Shown: positions 40,926 through 48,436 of the stretch, piece after piece | Numbering within the stretch: position 1 is the first letter of the stretch | How the letters are laid out: the number at the start of each line of letters is the position of its first letter | Source of the DNA: JAIVJM01 sp963816985 | GTDB taxonomy: Bacteria; Acidobacteriota; Blastocatellia; Pyrinomonadales; Pyrinomonadaceae | DNA length: 64,000 bases | NCBI GenBank assembly: GCA_963816985.1 | Contig: CAWFMF010000003.1 | Location: forward strand, 1 to 64,000 | Reading direction: 5' to 3' | Translations under genes and position numbers: made by a program | Notes under the pieces: model-generated | What the model was told of the DNA's origin: nothing | Database searches by the model: none | Seen by the model: only the letters and a program-made list of their open reading frames with translations

Positions 40926-42329
40926 TTAGCGATTGCCGCGCCTGCCCGCGACTTTCTTCGAGCCTTTCCTCGCCGAGACCTTGCCGGACGACTTCTTCGA
41001 CGTGCCCTTCTTCGCGCCCTTCTTTGCCGCCGCGCCCTTCGTACTCTTCTTCACCGAGGACTTGGCGCTCTTGCCCGACGCCTTCTTCGCGGATTTCTTG
41101 GGGGCAGCCTTCTTAGAAGCGGACTTCTTGGCCGCGCTCTTCTTCGCCGCCGCTTTCTTGACGGCAGACTTCTTCGGCGCAGACTTCTTGGGCGCAGACT
41201 TCTTCGCTGCGCTCTTCTTTGCCGCAGGCTTCGCCGCCGCCTTCTTCGCGGCCTTCTCCGCGGCCTTCTTTGCCGCCTTCTTCACAGAGCCTTTCGCGGC
41301 CTTCTTCTTCGCGGCCTTCACGCCGCCTTTCACCGTGCCGCCCTCGACGCTGCGTGTCGCGGCCTTGGCCGCGCCCTCCGTGGCGTTGCGCTCCGCCGCC
41401 GTGGGCGTCGTCTCGCCGGACTCGTCGAGCCCGCGGGTGAAACGCTCCCCGGCCTCTGCTTCGATGCCGCGCGTCGCGCCGCCGCCGATGCTGCGCGTCC
41501 CCGCCGAGACGCCGAGCACGCGCTTGGCCCGCTCGTAATATTTCTTCCGGTCGTCGAGCCCGTTCGTGCCGCCGTTGATGGCCTTTGTCACGGCGACGAT
41601 GTCCTGCCGGTCGGCCATCGCGTTGATGTTGTTCTTCTGCCAGTAGGCCCCGGCGATGCGGAAGCCGACTTCGGGCGTCGCCGCTTGCTGCGGGTTGTTG
41701 ATGAGGTCTAAGCCGAGCAGGTCGCCGTACTTCTTGTAGTTGAAGCGACCGGTAATCTGAATCGGGCCGCGCCCCTTGTAGCGGAAGCCATCGCCCGCCA
41801 CCGTGTTGCCGAGGTCGCTCCGACCTTCGTAACGCCTTTGCGCAGGAGTCGGCCCCCAAATCTCTTCCATGAACCGGAACTCGGCGGACTCGTGCGCGAG
41901 TTGCGCGAGGAAGGCCGCTTGGCGCGCGGGCGTGTTGATTTGGAACTCATCCATCGCGCGCAGCAAGAAGGGGAAGAACACGGCGCGCTTATCCGCCTTG
42001 AGGTTGGGCATGATCTGCGCCAACGCCTGCTCGCTCAGAGAGCCGGGCGAGCCCGTCGGAGTGGACGAGCCTGTCGAAGCGGATGAACCGCTGCTGCCGC
42101 CGCTCCCACCCTCCTCGACGAAGCCGAGCTGCTGCGCCTTGGCGAGCGTGCCGGGGCCGACGACGCCGTCCGAGCCGAGCCCGTTCTGTCGCTGGAACTC
42201 GACGGTCGCCTGCACCGTGCGCTCGCCGAAACTGCCGTCCGCCGAGCCCGCCCCGAAACCCTTCCGCGTCAAAAACTCCTGCCACTGCCTCACGTCCGAA
42301 CCACTCATCCCTCTCCGCAGAACTCTCAT
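40926..42329 (-). CDS. Peptidoglycan-binding GH19 endolysin-like protein with Lys/Ala tail
   Basis: The 467-aa protein has a PG_binding_1 domain at residues 5-68 (SDVRQWQEFLTRKGF, DGSFGERTVQATVEFQ), a Gly/Ser linker, and a GH19 chitinase/lysozyme-like domain at about 100-275 (E147 in LAHESAEF, YKGRGPIQITGRFNYKKYG). A tail of about 120 residues is built almost only of Lys, Ala and Ser (PKKSAPKKSA). GH19 phage-type endolysins cut peptidoglycan glycan strands. There is no signal peptide, so export needs lysis, a holin or an injection device. ATG at 42329 is backed by GGAGGTCAAGATT. It is 150 bp upstream of the lipase-CHAT gene, same strand, and shares its tail type. Confidence 0.87.
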   Translation of the reverse strand: MRVLRRGMSGSDVRQWQEFLTRKGFGAGSADGSFGERTVQATVEFQRQNGLGSDGVVGPGTLAKAQQLGFVEEGGSGGSSGSSASTGSSTPTGSPGSLSEQALAQIMPNLKADKRAVFFPFLLRAMDEFQINTPARQAAFLAQLAHESAEFRFMEEIWGPTPAQRRYEGRSDLGNTVAGDGFRYKGRGPIQITGRFNYKKYGDLLGLDLINNPQQAATPEVGFRIAGAYWQKNNINAMADRQDIVAVTKAINGGTNGLDDRKKYYERAKRVLGVSAGTRSIGGGATRGIEAEAGERFTRGLDESGETTPTAAERNATEGAAKAATRSVEGGTVKGGVKAAKKKAAKGSVKKAAKKAAEKAAKKAAAKPAAKKSAAKKSAPKKSAPKKSAVKKAAAKKSAAKKSASKKAAPKKSAKKASGKSAKSSVKKSTKGAAAKKGAKKGTSKKSSGKVSARKGSKKVAGRRGNR

Positions 42330-42810
42330 AATCTTGACCTCCGTCGCTCTCGACAAGTTGTGTGTTAACTGCCCCGCCCGCGTCGCCGTTCCGCATCGCC
42401 CTCAGACACCTTCGCCCGCTCGGCCCGCCGGTCGGGGCCGTCTGAAGAAGAGACCGTTGAGACCTCCTTCGCGTCGCTCTCCGGCGCGTGAGGGGCGTCT
42501 CGTTAACGGTTCTGGTCGTCCAAATAGTACGTGAGTCTGGCGAAGGTGACGCCGCCTGCATCTCGCGTGAGAACTGAAGGCCGACGATGGATGCGCGACC
42601 GATCCGACCGGGAGGACGGCGAGAGAGTAATGACAAAGCTCTCGGCCTGTCAACAGAAATCTTCGCCGCAAAAGAATGGATGGCCGCGACCTCAAGCGCG
42701 ATGCTTTTCGCGCCGTCCGCGCCGGGCCGACGGCGCGCGCCGGAGATTCGGGCGGGGGGAGTTTGGCGCGGCGCGTCCGGGGTTCGTGGTAAATTAAACC
42801 GGGCACGAAA
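42330..42810. other. Divergent intergenic region (481 bp), no gene seen
   Basis: It separates the endolysin-like gene (minus) from the HipA-like kinase (plus). A TAAATTAAA tract near 42790 could be a -10 for the plus gene. Open frames crossing it are low-complexity shadows without ribosome-binding sites. No tRNA, hairpin array or recognised regulatory RNA is visible. Confidence 0.4.
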
Positions 42811-43608
42811 ATGACGGACGAACCGATGAATTTGAGGACTGTCAAAGCCACTCGATACGTCACGCCGCTCCGCGAGGGCGGGTCGCTCCCGGCCATCGTC
42901 GAGGCCGACGACGACGGGCTCTACGTTTTGAAGTTCCGGGGGGCGGGGCAGGGGCCGAAGGCTTTGATCGCGGAGCTGGTGGCGGGCGAACTCGGTCGCG
43001 CGCTCGGCCTCGCCGTGCCGGAGCTGGTCTTCATCGAGCTCGACCCCGAACTGGCGCGCACCGAGCCCGACCCGGAGATACAGGACTTAATCCGCGCGAG
43101 CGCGGGCCTCAACCTCGCGCTCGACTACCTGCCGGGCTCCATCACCTTCGACCCGCTCGTGGATAAACCCGACCCGCAGTTGGCCTCCTCAATCGTCTGG
43201 TTCGACGCCTACACGACGAACGTTGACCGCACGGCGCGCAACACGAACCTCCTCGTCTGGCACCAAAAGCTCTGGCTCATAGACCACGGCGCGTCGCTCT
43301 ACTTTCACCACGACTGGGCCAACTACCTCGCACGCAGCCGCAGCCCCTTCGCGCAGATTAGAGACCACGTGCTGCTGCCCTTCGCCGGGGACTTGCGCGA
43401 GACGGACGCGGCGTTGAGCTTGAAGGTGACGCCGGAACTCGTGACCGCCATTCTGAGTTTGATACCGGACGAGTGGCTCACCCCGGCGGTGCGGTTCGCG
43501 TCTGTGGGCGAGCACCGCGCGGCTTACGCCGAGTACCTCCTCGCGCGTCTGGAGTCGCCGCGCGATTTCGTCAAGGAGGCGGCGGATGCCCGAACTTTGC
43601 CCGTTTGA
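42811..43608 (+). CDS. HipA-like kinase (HipA_2 family)
   Basis: This 265-aa protein follows the small HipA-like kinase pattern. A Gly-containing N-lobe has a Lys (YVLKFRGAGQGPKALIAE), a catalytic-type loop is read in VWFDAYTTNVDRTARNTNLL (N and R/N positions) and IDHGASLYFHHDW acts as the metal-binding D motif. These kinases usually sit next to a DUF3037 gene, as here; their targets are unknown. An ATG at 42811 lacks a strong ribosome-binding site and a second at 42826 is possible. The stop overlaps the DUF3037 start by 23 bp. Confidence 0.82.
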   Translation: MTDEPMNLRTVKATRYVTPLREGGSLPAIVEADDDGLYVLKFRGAGQGPKALIAELVAGELGRALGLAVPELVFIELDPELARTEPDPEIQDLIRASAGLNLALDYLPGSITFDPLVDKPDPQLASSIVWFDAYTTNVDRTARNTNLLVWHQKLWLIDHGASLYFHHDWANYLARSRSPFAQIRDHVLLPFAGDLRETDAALSLKVTPELVTAILSLIPDEWLTPAVRFASVGEHRAAYAEYLLARLESPRDFVKEAADARTLPV

Positions 43609-44026
43609 CTACGCCATCATCCGCGTCGTCCCCAGAGTCGAGCGTGAGGAGTTCATCAACGCGGGCGTCATCGTCTCGTGCCCGTCGAAGAGCTACCTGA
43701 AGGCCGGGATTGAGCTCGACCGCGCGCGGCTCGCCGCCCTCGACCCGACGCTCGACCCGGCGATGGTGCAGAGACACTTGGACGCCATCTCCGCCATCTG
43801 CGAGGGCGGCGCGGGCGCGGGCCCCATCGGCTCGCTCCCGCCGCGCGCGCGTTTCCACTGGCTCGTCGCCCCGCGCAGCACCATCATCCAGACCTCGCCC
43901 GTTCACACGGGCCTCTGCGGCGACGGCGACGAGATGCTCGAACACCTGCTCACGAAGATGGTTCGCGTCGCGCGAGAGACGGAAGGGGAGAAGGGCGTCG
44001 CGGCGTCGAACGCCGCCGCCGAGTAG
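43586..44026 (+). CDS. DUF3037 protein
   Basis: The 146-aa protein has the DUF3037 pattern: N-terminal FDYAIIRVVPRVEREEFINAG and the LPPRARFHWLVAPRST block. The ATG at 43586 lies inside the end of the kinase gene, after CAAGGAGGCGG. DUF3037 is almost always next to the HipA-like kinase, so they are thought to work together, though no biochemical role is established to my knowledge. It ends 2 bp before the GDPD start. Confidence 0.85.
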   Translation: MPELCPFDYAIIRVVPRVEREEFINAGVIVSCPSKSYLKAGIELDRARLAALDPTLDPAMVQRHLDAISAICEGGAGAGPIGSLPPRARFHWLVAPRSTIIQTSPVHTGLCGDGDEMLEHLLTKMVRVARETEGEKGVAASNAAAE

Positions 44027-44028
44027 TC

Positions 44029-44964
44029 GTGGCGCGTAGACGTTTCAAATGGCTCGCAGTTTTCCTGCTCGGCGTGGGCGCGCTCGCGGGCGCGCTCTAC
44101 GGCTCTCTCGCGTGGTCGGCGGGCGAACGCGCCTCGGATCATCCCTTCTTCAAACAAGACAACCGGCGGACGTTAGTCATCGCGCACAGGGGCGGCGCGG
44201 GGCTCTGGCCCGAAAACACTCTGTACGCCTTCGGGCGCGCTTCCGAGTTGGGCGTGGACATCATCGAGTTTGACGTGCGCGCGACCGCCGACGGCACGCT
44301 CGTCGTCTTCCACGACGCGACCGTCGAGAGGACGACCGGCGGCGCGGGTGAGGTCGGCGACATGAAGCTCGAAGAGCTGAAGAGGCTCGACGCCGCCTAC
44401 CGCTGGTCGCCGGACGGCGGGAAGAGTTTCCCTCTGCGTGGGAGCGGCATCAACGTGCCGACGCTGGAGGAGGTCTTCGCGGCGCTGCCCGGAATGAGGT
44501 TCGTCATCGAGCCCAAGCGGGGCACGCCCTCGCCTGCGAAGGCGCTCTGCCGCGTCGTCCGCGAGCGAGGGATGACGGAGAAGGTTCTGGTCGCGTCGTT
44601 TACGCAGGGCGTGCTCGAAGAGTTCCGGCAAGAGTGTCCGGGCGTCGCCACCTCCGCCGGGCCGGGCGAGGTGAGCAAGTTTCTCGCGCTCTCGAAGACC
44701 GGGCTCGGCGCGTCCTACAGCCCCTCGATGCAGGCGCTCCAAATCCCTGAGTACGCGGGCAGCGTGCGTTTGATAACGGGAGGCTTCGTCGAGGCCGCGC
44801 ACGAGCGCAACCTCAAGGTGCACGCGTGGACGGTCAACAAGGCGGAGAGCATGAGCGGCCTCATCGCTCTGGGCGTGGACGGCATCATGACGGACTACCC
44901 CGACAGGCTCATAAATCTGCTCGGACGTGGGCGGCCCGTGAGCGAGGTGCGTCCGCATCGTTGA
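44029..44964 (+). CDS. Membrane-anchored glycerophosphodiester phosphodiesterase
   Basis: The 311-aa product starts with a membrane anchor (residues 8-29), then a GDPD TIM barrel. Catalytic H53 lies in IAHRGGAGLWPENTL, metal ligands E80 and D82 in IIEFDVR, and the second catalytic H95 in VVFHD. It splits glycerophosphodiesters from phospholipid turnover into glycerol-3-phosphate and an alcohol, with the active site outside the cytoplasmic membrane. GTG at 44029 starts 2 bp after the DUF3037 stop, so it is coupled with that pair. Confidence 0.9.
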   Translation: MARRRFKWLAVFLLGVGALAGALYGSLAWSAGERASDHPFFKQDNRRTLVIAHRGGAGLWPENTLYAFGRASELGVDIIEFDVRATADGTLVVFHDATVERTTGGAGEVGDMKLEELKRLDAAYRWSPDGGKSFPLRGSGINVPTLEEVFAALPGMRFVIEPKRGTPSPAKALCRVVRERGMTEKVLVASFTQGVLEEFRQECPGVATSAGPGEVSKFLALSKTGLGASYSPSMQALQIPEYAGSVRLITGGFVEAAHERNLKVHAWTVNKAESMSGLIALGVDGIMTDYPDRLINLLGRGRPVSEVRPHR

Positions 44965-45051
44965 TGCGTCGTCTCCCTTCCTCAACAAACGTGAGCGCCC
45001 TCACGCGGAGAGTTATAGCGTTTTGCAGATGAGTGTGACCGATGTCAAAAC

Positions 45052-45122
45052 TGTAGGGGCAGGGCTTGTCCCTGCCCGCTTGGTTACGGAAGCGGCGGGC
45101 AGGGACAAGCCCTGCCCCTACA
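45052..45122. repeat. Palindromic interspersed repeat, copy 2
   Basis: Two perfect 27-bp arms (45052-45078 and 45096-45122; TGTAGGGGCAGGGCTTG and complement) separated by 17 bp. It belongs to the same family as the copies at 16485 and 49803, with a shorter and unrelated centre. Confidence 0.92.
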
Positions 45123-45164
45123 GTCATTCCTCCGAAGTCACATCCAATCGCAAGCGACTATAAA

Positions 45165-45281
45165 ATGCGTCATCCGCGCAAGCCGATGGCGTTCCTGTCT
45201 GTGCTCTTGTTAGTCTTAGCTTCTCTTCAGGCCGCGTCCGCGCAGAACCGAGGCCCGGCGGGGGCGGCGGGCGGCGATTAG
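45165..45281 (+). CDS. Possible tiny secreted peptide (38 aa)
   Basis: ATG at 45165 encodes a clean signal-peptide-like sequence (FLSVLLLVLASLQAASAQ) followed by only 11 residues (NRGPAGAAGGD). The ribosome-binding site is poor, and the stop overlaps the end of the convergent M15-like gene by a few bases. It may be a truncated secreted protein or a chance frame. Confidence 0.3.
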   Translation: MRHPRKPMAFLSVLLLVLASLQAASAQNRGPAGAAGGD

Positions 45282-45730
45282 CCTGTCTTGACGGCGAAGT
45301 GGATGTGGTTGCGGTGCTGGCTGAGCGTCGTGGCGTTGTAGTTGTGTTTGACCCCGCGGTCGTAATTCCACTCGTTGCGATTCGCCTTCCCGGCCACCGT
45401 GGCGTCGAAGATGAGCTCGTCAATATTCATCTCTTCGATCATCTCGTCGGTGGCGATGCCCGGCAGCAGCGCCGCGGCGACCTCCTCGTTGCCCACGTCG
45501 AAGGCGCGGCCCCGGCTGTGATGCCCTTGATCGGTGCGGACTATTGAGCTGATGCGGATGCGGCTCCGCCTTGAGACCTCAAGCACCAACTCCTGTAGAG
45601 ACTCGGTCACTTTCGTCCCGGCGTTCTCGCCGAGCAGCTCCCTGCGCAGCCTCGCCGACTTGGACGTCGGCGGGTCGAAGGTGATCCTCCCGGCGCTAAT
45701 CTGCGACCTCAGGTCGTCTATGACACTCAT
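45278..45730 (-). CDS. M15-like (LAS family) zinc peptidase
   Basis: The 150-aa protein shows the LAS metallopeptidase arrangement: H71 and D78 in GHHSRGRAFDVG, and the C-terminal H142/H144 in HRNHIHFAV. Such enzymes cut D-Ala or L-Ala-D-Glu bonds in peptidoglycan. It has no signal peptide, which is unusual for a housekeeping carboxypeptidase and more like phage or effector lysins. ATG at 45730 is backed by AAGGAGAAAGCC. A second cytoplasm-made wall hydrolase lies at 40926. Confidence 0.8.
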   Translation of the reverse strand: MSVIDDLRSQISAGRITFDPPTSKSARLRRELLGENAGTKVTESLQELVLEVSRRSRIRISSIVRTDQGHHSRGRAFDVGNEEVAAALLPGIATDEMIEEMNIDELIFDATVAGKANRNEWNYDRGVKHNYNATTLSQHRNHIHFAVKTG

Positions 45731-45989
45731 GGCTTTCTCCTTAACTTTGGCGTTGCGTCGGACGGCGGCCCCGGAGGAAGCGCACCGGCCCCGGCTTGCC
45801 GGGAGGTGCGTCCCGACGCGGTGAAGCCCGGACGAGGAAAGCCGCTCAACAAATAATGAGCGCGACGGCGATTTCATTTCAAGGGACTGGAAACTTTTCA
45901 CCGGGCCAGCCGTGTCGGTCGGGGTGAGGTGCCCCGCGGAGCATTGACGGACGAAGAAGACTTGAGCGGAAAGGCGAGACTAAAAGAGA

Positions 45990-46025
45990 AAGGGGTTGGC
46001 GCAGCCTTCGCTGCGCCAACCCCTT
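45990..46025 (-). terminator. Intrinsic terminator of the Arg-rich secreted protein gene
   Basis: AAGGGGTTGGCGCAG (45990-46004) and CTGCGCCAACCCCTT (46011-46025) form a perfect 15-bp stem with a 6-base loop. In minus-strand direction it is followed by TCTCTTTTAG. The remaining part of the 322-bp gap (45731-46052) holds the leader of the M15-like gene and nothing else I can name. Confidence 0.8.
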
Positions 46026-46052
46026 CCGAGACTCTCACGAGGCCGGAAACTT

Positions 46053-46499
46053 TTAGTAGCCGTTCCAGCCGTCGCGGTAGCCGTTCTCGAAGCCCGCGCG
46101 GAAGTAGCGCTGGTAGAGGGCGCGGTTGCCGAAGCGCGAGTTGTAGTCCTTCGACGCGCTGCGGTAGTCGCTCTCGTCCGTGAAGTTGAAGCGATCACCG
46201 CGCCGCTGGTCGTTGCGGCCTTCCTTCATGCCCTCGTTGTAGCCCGCGTTCAGAGCAGTCTGACGCATCTGAGAGTTGCCGCCCCAGTTGCCGTAGCCGC
46301 CCCAGTCGCGGCCACGCCGGGCCTCACGACGCTCTTCACGACGCTCCTGACGCTCTTCGCGCCGCTCTTCGCGCCGCTCCTGGCGGTCTTCGCGACGGTC
46401 TTGCCTCGTCTGCGCCGTAACGCCGGTCGAAGGCAGTAGCATGAACAGTCCGAGCGCCAGCACCGACGCCCCTCTCAATATCCCAACATTGCTTCTCAT
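46053..46499 (-). CDS. Secreted Arg-rich coiled protein (148 aa)
   Basis: A signal peptide (residues 1-29, ending GVTAQ) is followed by a charged repeat of Arg/Glu/Gln (RREERREERQERREERRE) over about 35 residues. A Gly/Tyr/Asn-rich C-terminal part (NAGYNEGMKEGRND, YFRAGFENGYRDGWNGY) comes next. Similar small secreted proteins are common in Acidobacteriota with unknown role. ATG at 46499 follows GGGAGGATAAATTAAG. It has its own terminator. Confidence 0.8.
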   Translation of the reverse strand: MRSNVGILRGASVLALGLFMLLPSTGVTAQTRQDRREDRQERREERREERQERREERREARRGRDWGGYGNWGGNSQMRQTALNAGYNEGMKEGRNDQRRGDRFNFTDESDYRSASKDYNSRFGNRALYQRYFRAGFENGYRDGWNGY

Positions 46500-46782
46500 C
46501 TTAATTTATCCTCCCTGACTTTACGGTGGCTCGCACCCGGCACCTCGCCGACGCTGCGACCGTCCCCGCTGAAGATGTAACAAGCACCGTGCCACTCGCG
46601 CGCCTGAGCTTTAAGGCCAATAAATCCGCACTTCGCGGCCTTCGTGCGCCGCGGACTACACGATACCGTGTCCGCTCTCACCAACGCGTGAGCGCGAGAA
46701 TGTACGCAAAGAATTCTTCGCCCCTTGACCGTCATCCGAAGACGCTTATCCCGTGCGCGGTCTTTCGGCGTGCCCACGGCGT

Positions 46783-46811
46783 CTGACCGGGCTCGCCTAA
46801 AACTGTATAAT
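46783..46811 (+). promoter_or_regulatory. Promoter of the esterase gene
   Basis: A perfect TATAAT at 46806-46811 with CTGACC at 46783-46788 and a 17-base spacer. The ATG lies only 24 bases after the -10, without a Shine-Dalgarno sequence, so the leader is very short. The rest of the 336-bp gap (46500-46835) shows no gene. Confidence 0.6.
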
Positions 46812-46835
46812 CCTTTGCGGCAGACAAAACAAATT

Positions 46836-47546
46836 ATGCGCGCACAAAATCTTTCGCTCACACATCTCGCGAGGGAGCCGCGTGCGGAGACCGAGCAGGG
46901 TCGCCCGCCGCTCCTTCTGCTCCTGCACGGCGTCGGCAGTAACGAGGAAGACTTGTTCGGCCTCACGTCTTACCTCGACGGTCGCTTCCTTGTCCTGAGC
47001 GCCCGCGCGCCCTTCGTGCTCGGCCCCGGCTCATACGGCTGGTTCAACATCGAGTTCACGCCGCGCGGGCTCGTCGCCGACATCGAGCAGGCGAAGCAGA
47101 GCCTAAAGCTTCTCCCCGCCTTCATCGAAGAGGCGGTCGACGCCTACGGGGCCGACGCGCGGCGCGTCTACCTCGGCGGCTTCAGTCAGGGCGCGATGAT
47201 GAGTCTGGCGCTCCTGCTCACGCGTCCCGAAATGGTCGCGGGGGTGGCCGCCATGAGCGGGCGGCTCCCGTCGCAGGTGCTCGAAGGCACGCCCGACCCG
47301 GAGGCCCTGAAGGGCACGCCCGTCCTCATCACGCACGGCACTTACGACCCCGTGCTGCCGGTCGAGAATGGCCGTGCCGCGCGCGAGTTTCTTGAGCGGC
47401 TGCCGGTCGAACTCACTTACCGCGAATACCCGATGGGCCACGAGGTGAGCATGGAGAGCTTGCGCGACGTGAACGCGTGGTTCGGCAAGTCGCTCGACAC
47501 CGGTCGCGCCGGACGGAGTTCAAAAGAAGATTCCCCGCGAACATAA
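46836..47546 (+). CDS. Alpha/beta-hydrolase, phospholipase/carboxylesterase family
   Basis: The 236-aa enzyme has oxyanion motif LHGVGSNEEDL, nucleophile S117 in GGFSQGAMMS, D171 in THGTYDPVLP and H202 in PMGHEVS, the full catalytic triad of the YpfH/EstB esterase family. No signal peptide. ATG at 46836 is the first in the frame after the strong TATAAT. The last 20 residues are Ser/Arg-rich and beyond the usual family end. The substrate is unknown; short acyl esters or lysophospholipids are typical. Confidence 0.88.
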   Translation: MRAQNLSLTHLAREPRAETEQGRPPLLLLLHGVGSNEEDLFGLTSYLDGRFLVLSARAPFVLGPGSYGWFNIEFTPRGLVADIEQAKQSLKLLPAFIEEAVDAYGADARRVYLGGFSQGAMMSLALLLTRPEMVAGVAAMSGRLPSQVLEGTPDPEALKGTPVLITHGTYDPVLPVENGRAAREFLERLPVELTYREYPMGHEVSMESLRDVNAWFGKSLDTGRAGRSSKEDSPRT

Positions 47547-47575
47547 TCCTTGCCCGAAAGCCAGAGGATGAAGCG

Positions 47576-48436
47576 TTGAAGATCGTCATCACGGGCGCGG
47601 GCGGTCTGGTCGGCAGCCGTCTGGCCGGTCGCCTGCGCGAGAGGCACGAAGTGCTCGCCCTCAGGCGCGGCGACCTCGACATCACGGACGGCGAGACGGT
47701 CTCCCGCTACGTCGCCTCCGAGTCGCCGGGGTTGGTCGTCAACTGCGCCGTGCTCGGCGTGGACGAGTGCGAGCGTCACGAGCGCGCGGCGCGGGCCTCG
47801 AACGTGGAAGGCCCGAAGGCTCTGGCCGTGGCCGCCGCGCGAGCCGGGGCGGAGTTCGTCCACTTCAGCTCCAACTACGTCTTCGGCGGCGAGGATGAGG
47901 GCCGAGAGCCTTACACGGTCGTTGACGAGCCGCGCCCTTTGAACGTCTACGGGCGCACGAAGCTTGAGGGCGAGCTGGCCGTCCGCGCCGCCGCGCCGCG
48001 CAGCTACGTCGTGCGAACGTCTTGGGTCTACGGCCCCGGCAAGGACAGCTTCCTCAGCGCCGCCCACGCGAAGTTGAAGGCGGGCGAAGCAGTCCGCGCC
48101 ATCACAGACACGTGGGCGAGCACGACCTACGTCGAAGACCTCGCGGGCCGTCTGGAAGAGATTCTTGAGAGACGCGCTTACGGGACGTATCACGTCGTCA
48201 ACGAAGGGGTCTGCTCCTACGAGGACTTCGCGCTCGAAGCGGCACGGCTGGTCGGGCTGAGCGCGGACGAGGCGGCGCGCATGATTGAGAGGGTCACGGA
48301 AGAGGAGATGGGCCGCGAGGCGGCGCGACCGCGCTACACGCCGATGCGCTGCCTGCTCTCGGAAGAAATCGGTCTCCGGCCCTTGCGCCACTGGCGTCAG
48401 GCGCTCGCCGCTTACGTCTCGGCGGGTGAAGGTTAA
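47576..48436 (+). CDS. dTDP-4-dehydrorhamnose reductase-like protein
   Basis: This 286-aa protein belongs to the RmlD/RfbD type of extended SDR. It has GAGGLVGSRL at the N-terminus, the FSSNYVFGG segment, the NVYGRTKLEGE catalytic Tyr/Lys motif and VRTSWVYGPGK. The enzyme reduces a 4-keto deoxysugar nucleotide. TTG at 47576 is the only start matching the family N-terminus (MKIVITGAGG) and follows AGAGGA. No rmlA/B/C lies nearby, so the true substrate may be another nucleotide sugar. It converges with the next gene, sharing 4 bp. Confidence 0.82.
   Translation: MKIVITGAGGLVGSRLAGRLRERHEVLALRRGDLDITDGETVSRYVASESPGLVVNCAVLGVDECERHERAARASNVEGPKALAVAAARAGAEFVHFSSNYVFGGEDEGREPYTVVDEPRPLNVYGRTKLEGELAVRAAAPRSYVVRTSWVYGPGKDSFLSAAHAKLKAGEAVRAITDTWASTTYVEDLAGRLEEILERRAYGTYHVVNEGVCSYEDFALEAARLVGLSADEAARMIERVTEEEMGREAARPRYTPMRCLLSEEIGLRPLRHWRQALAAYVSAGEG

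Noticed and set aside
42402..42896. Minus-strand frame in the gap before the HipA-like kinase
   Set aside because: Overlaps the kinase start, Arg/Ser-rich, no ribosome-binding site.
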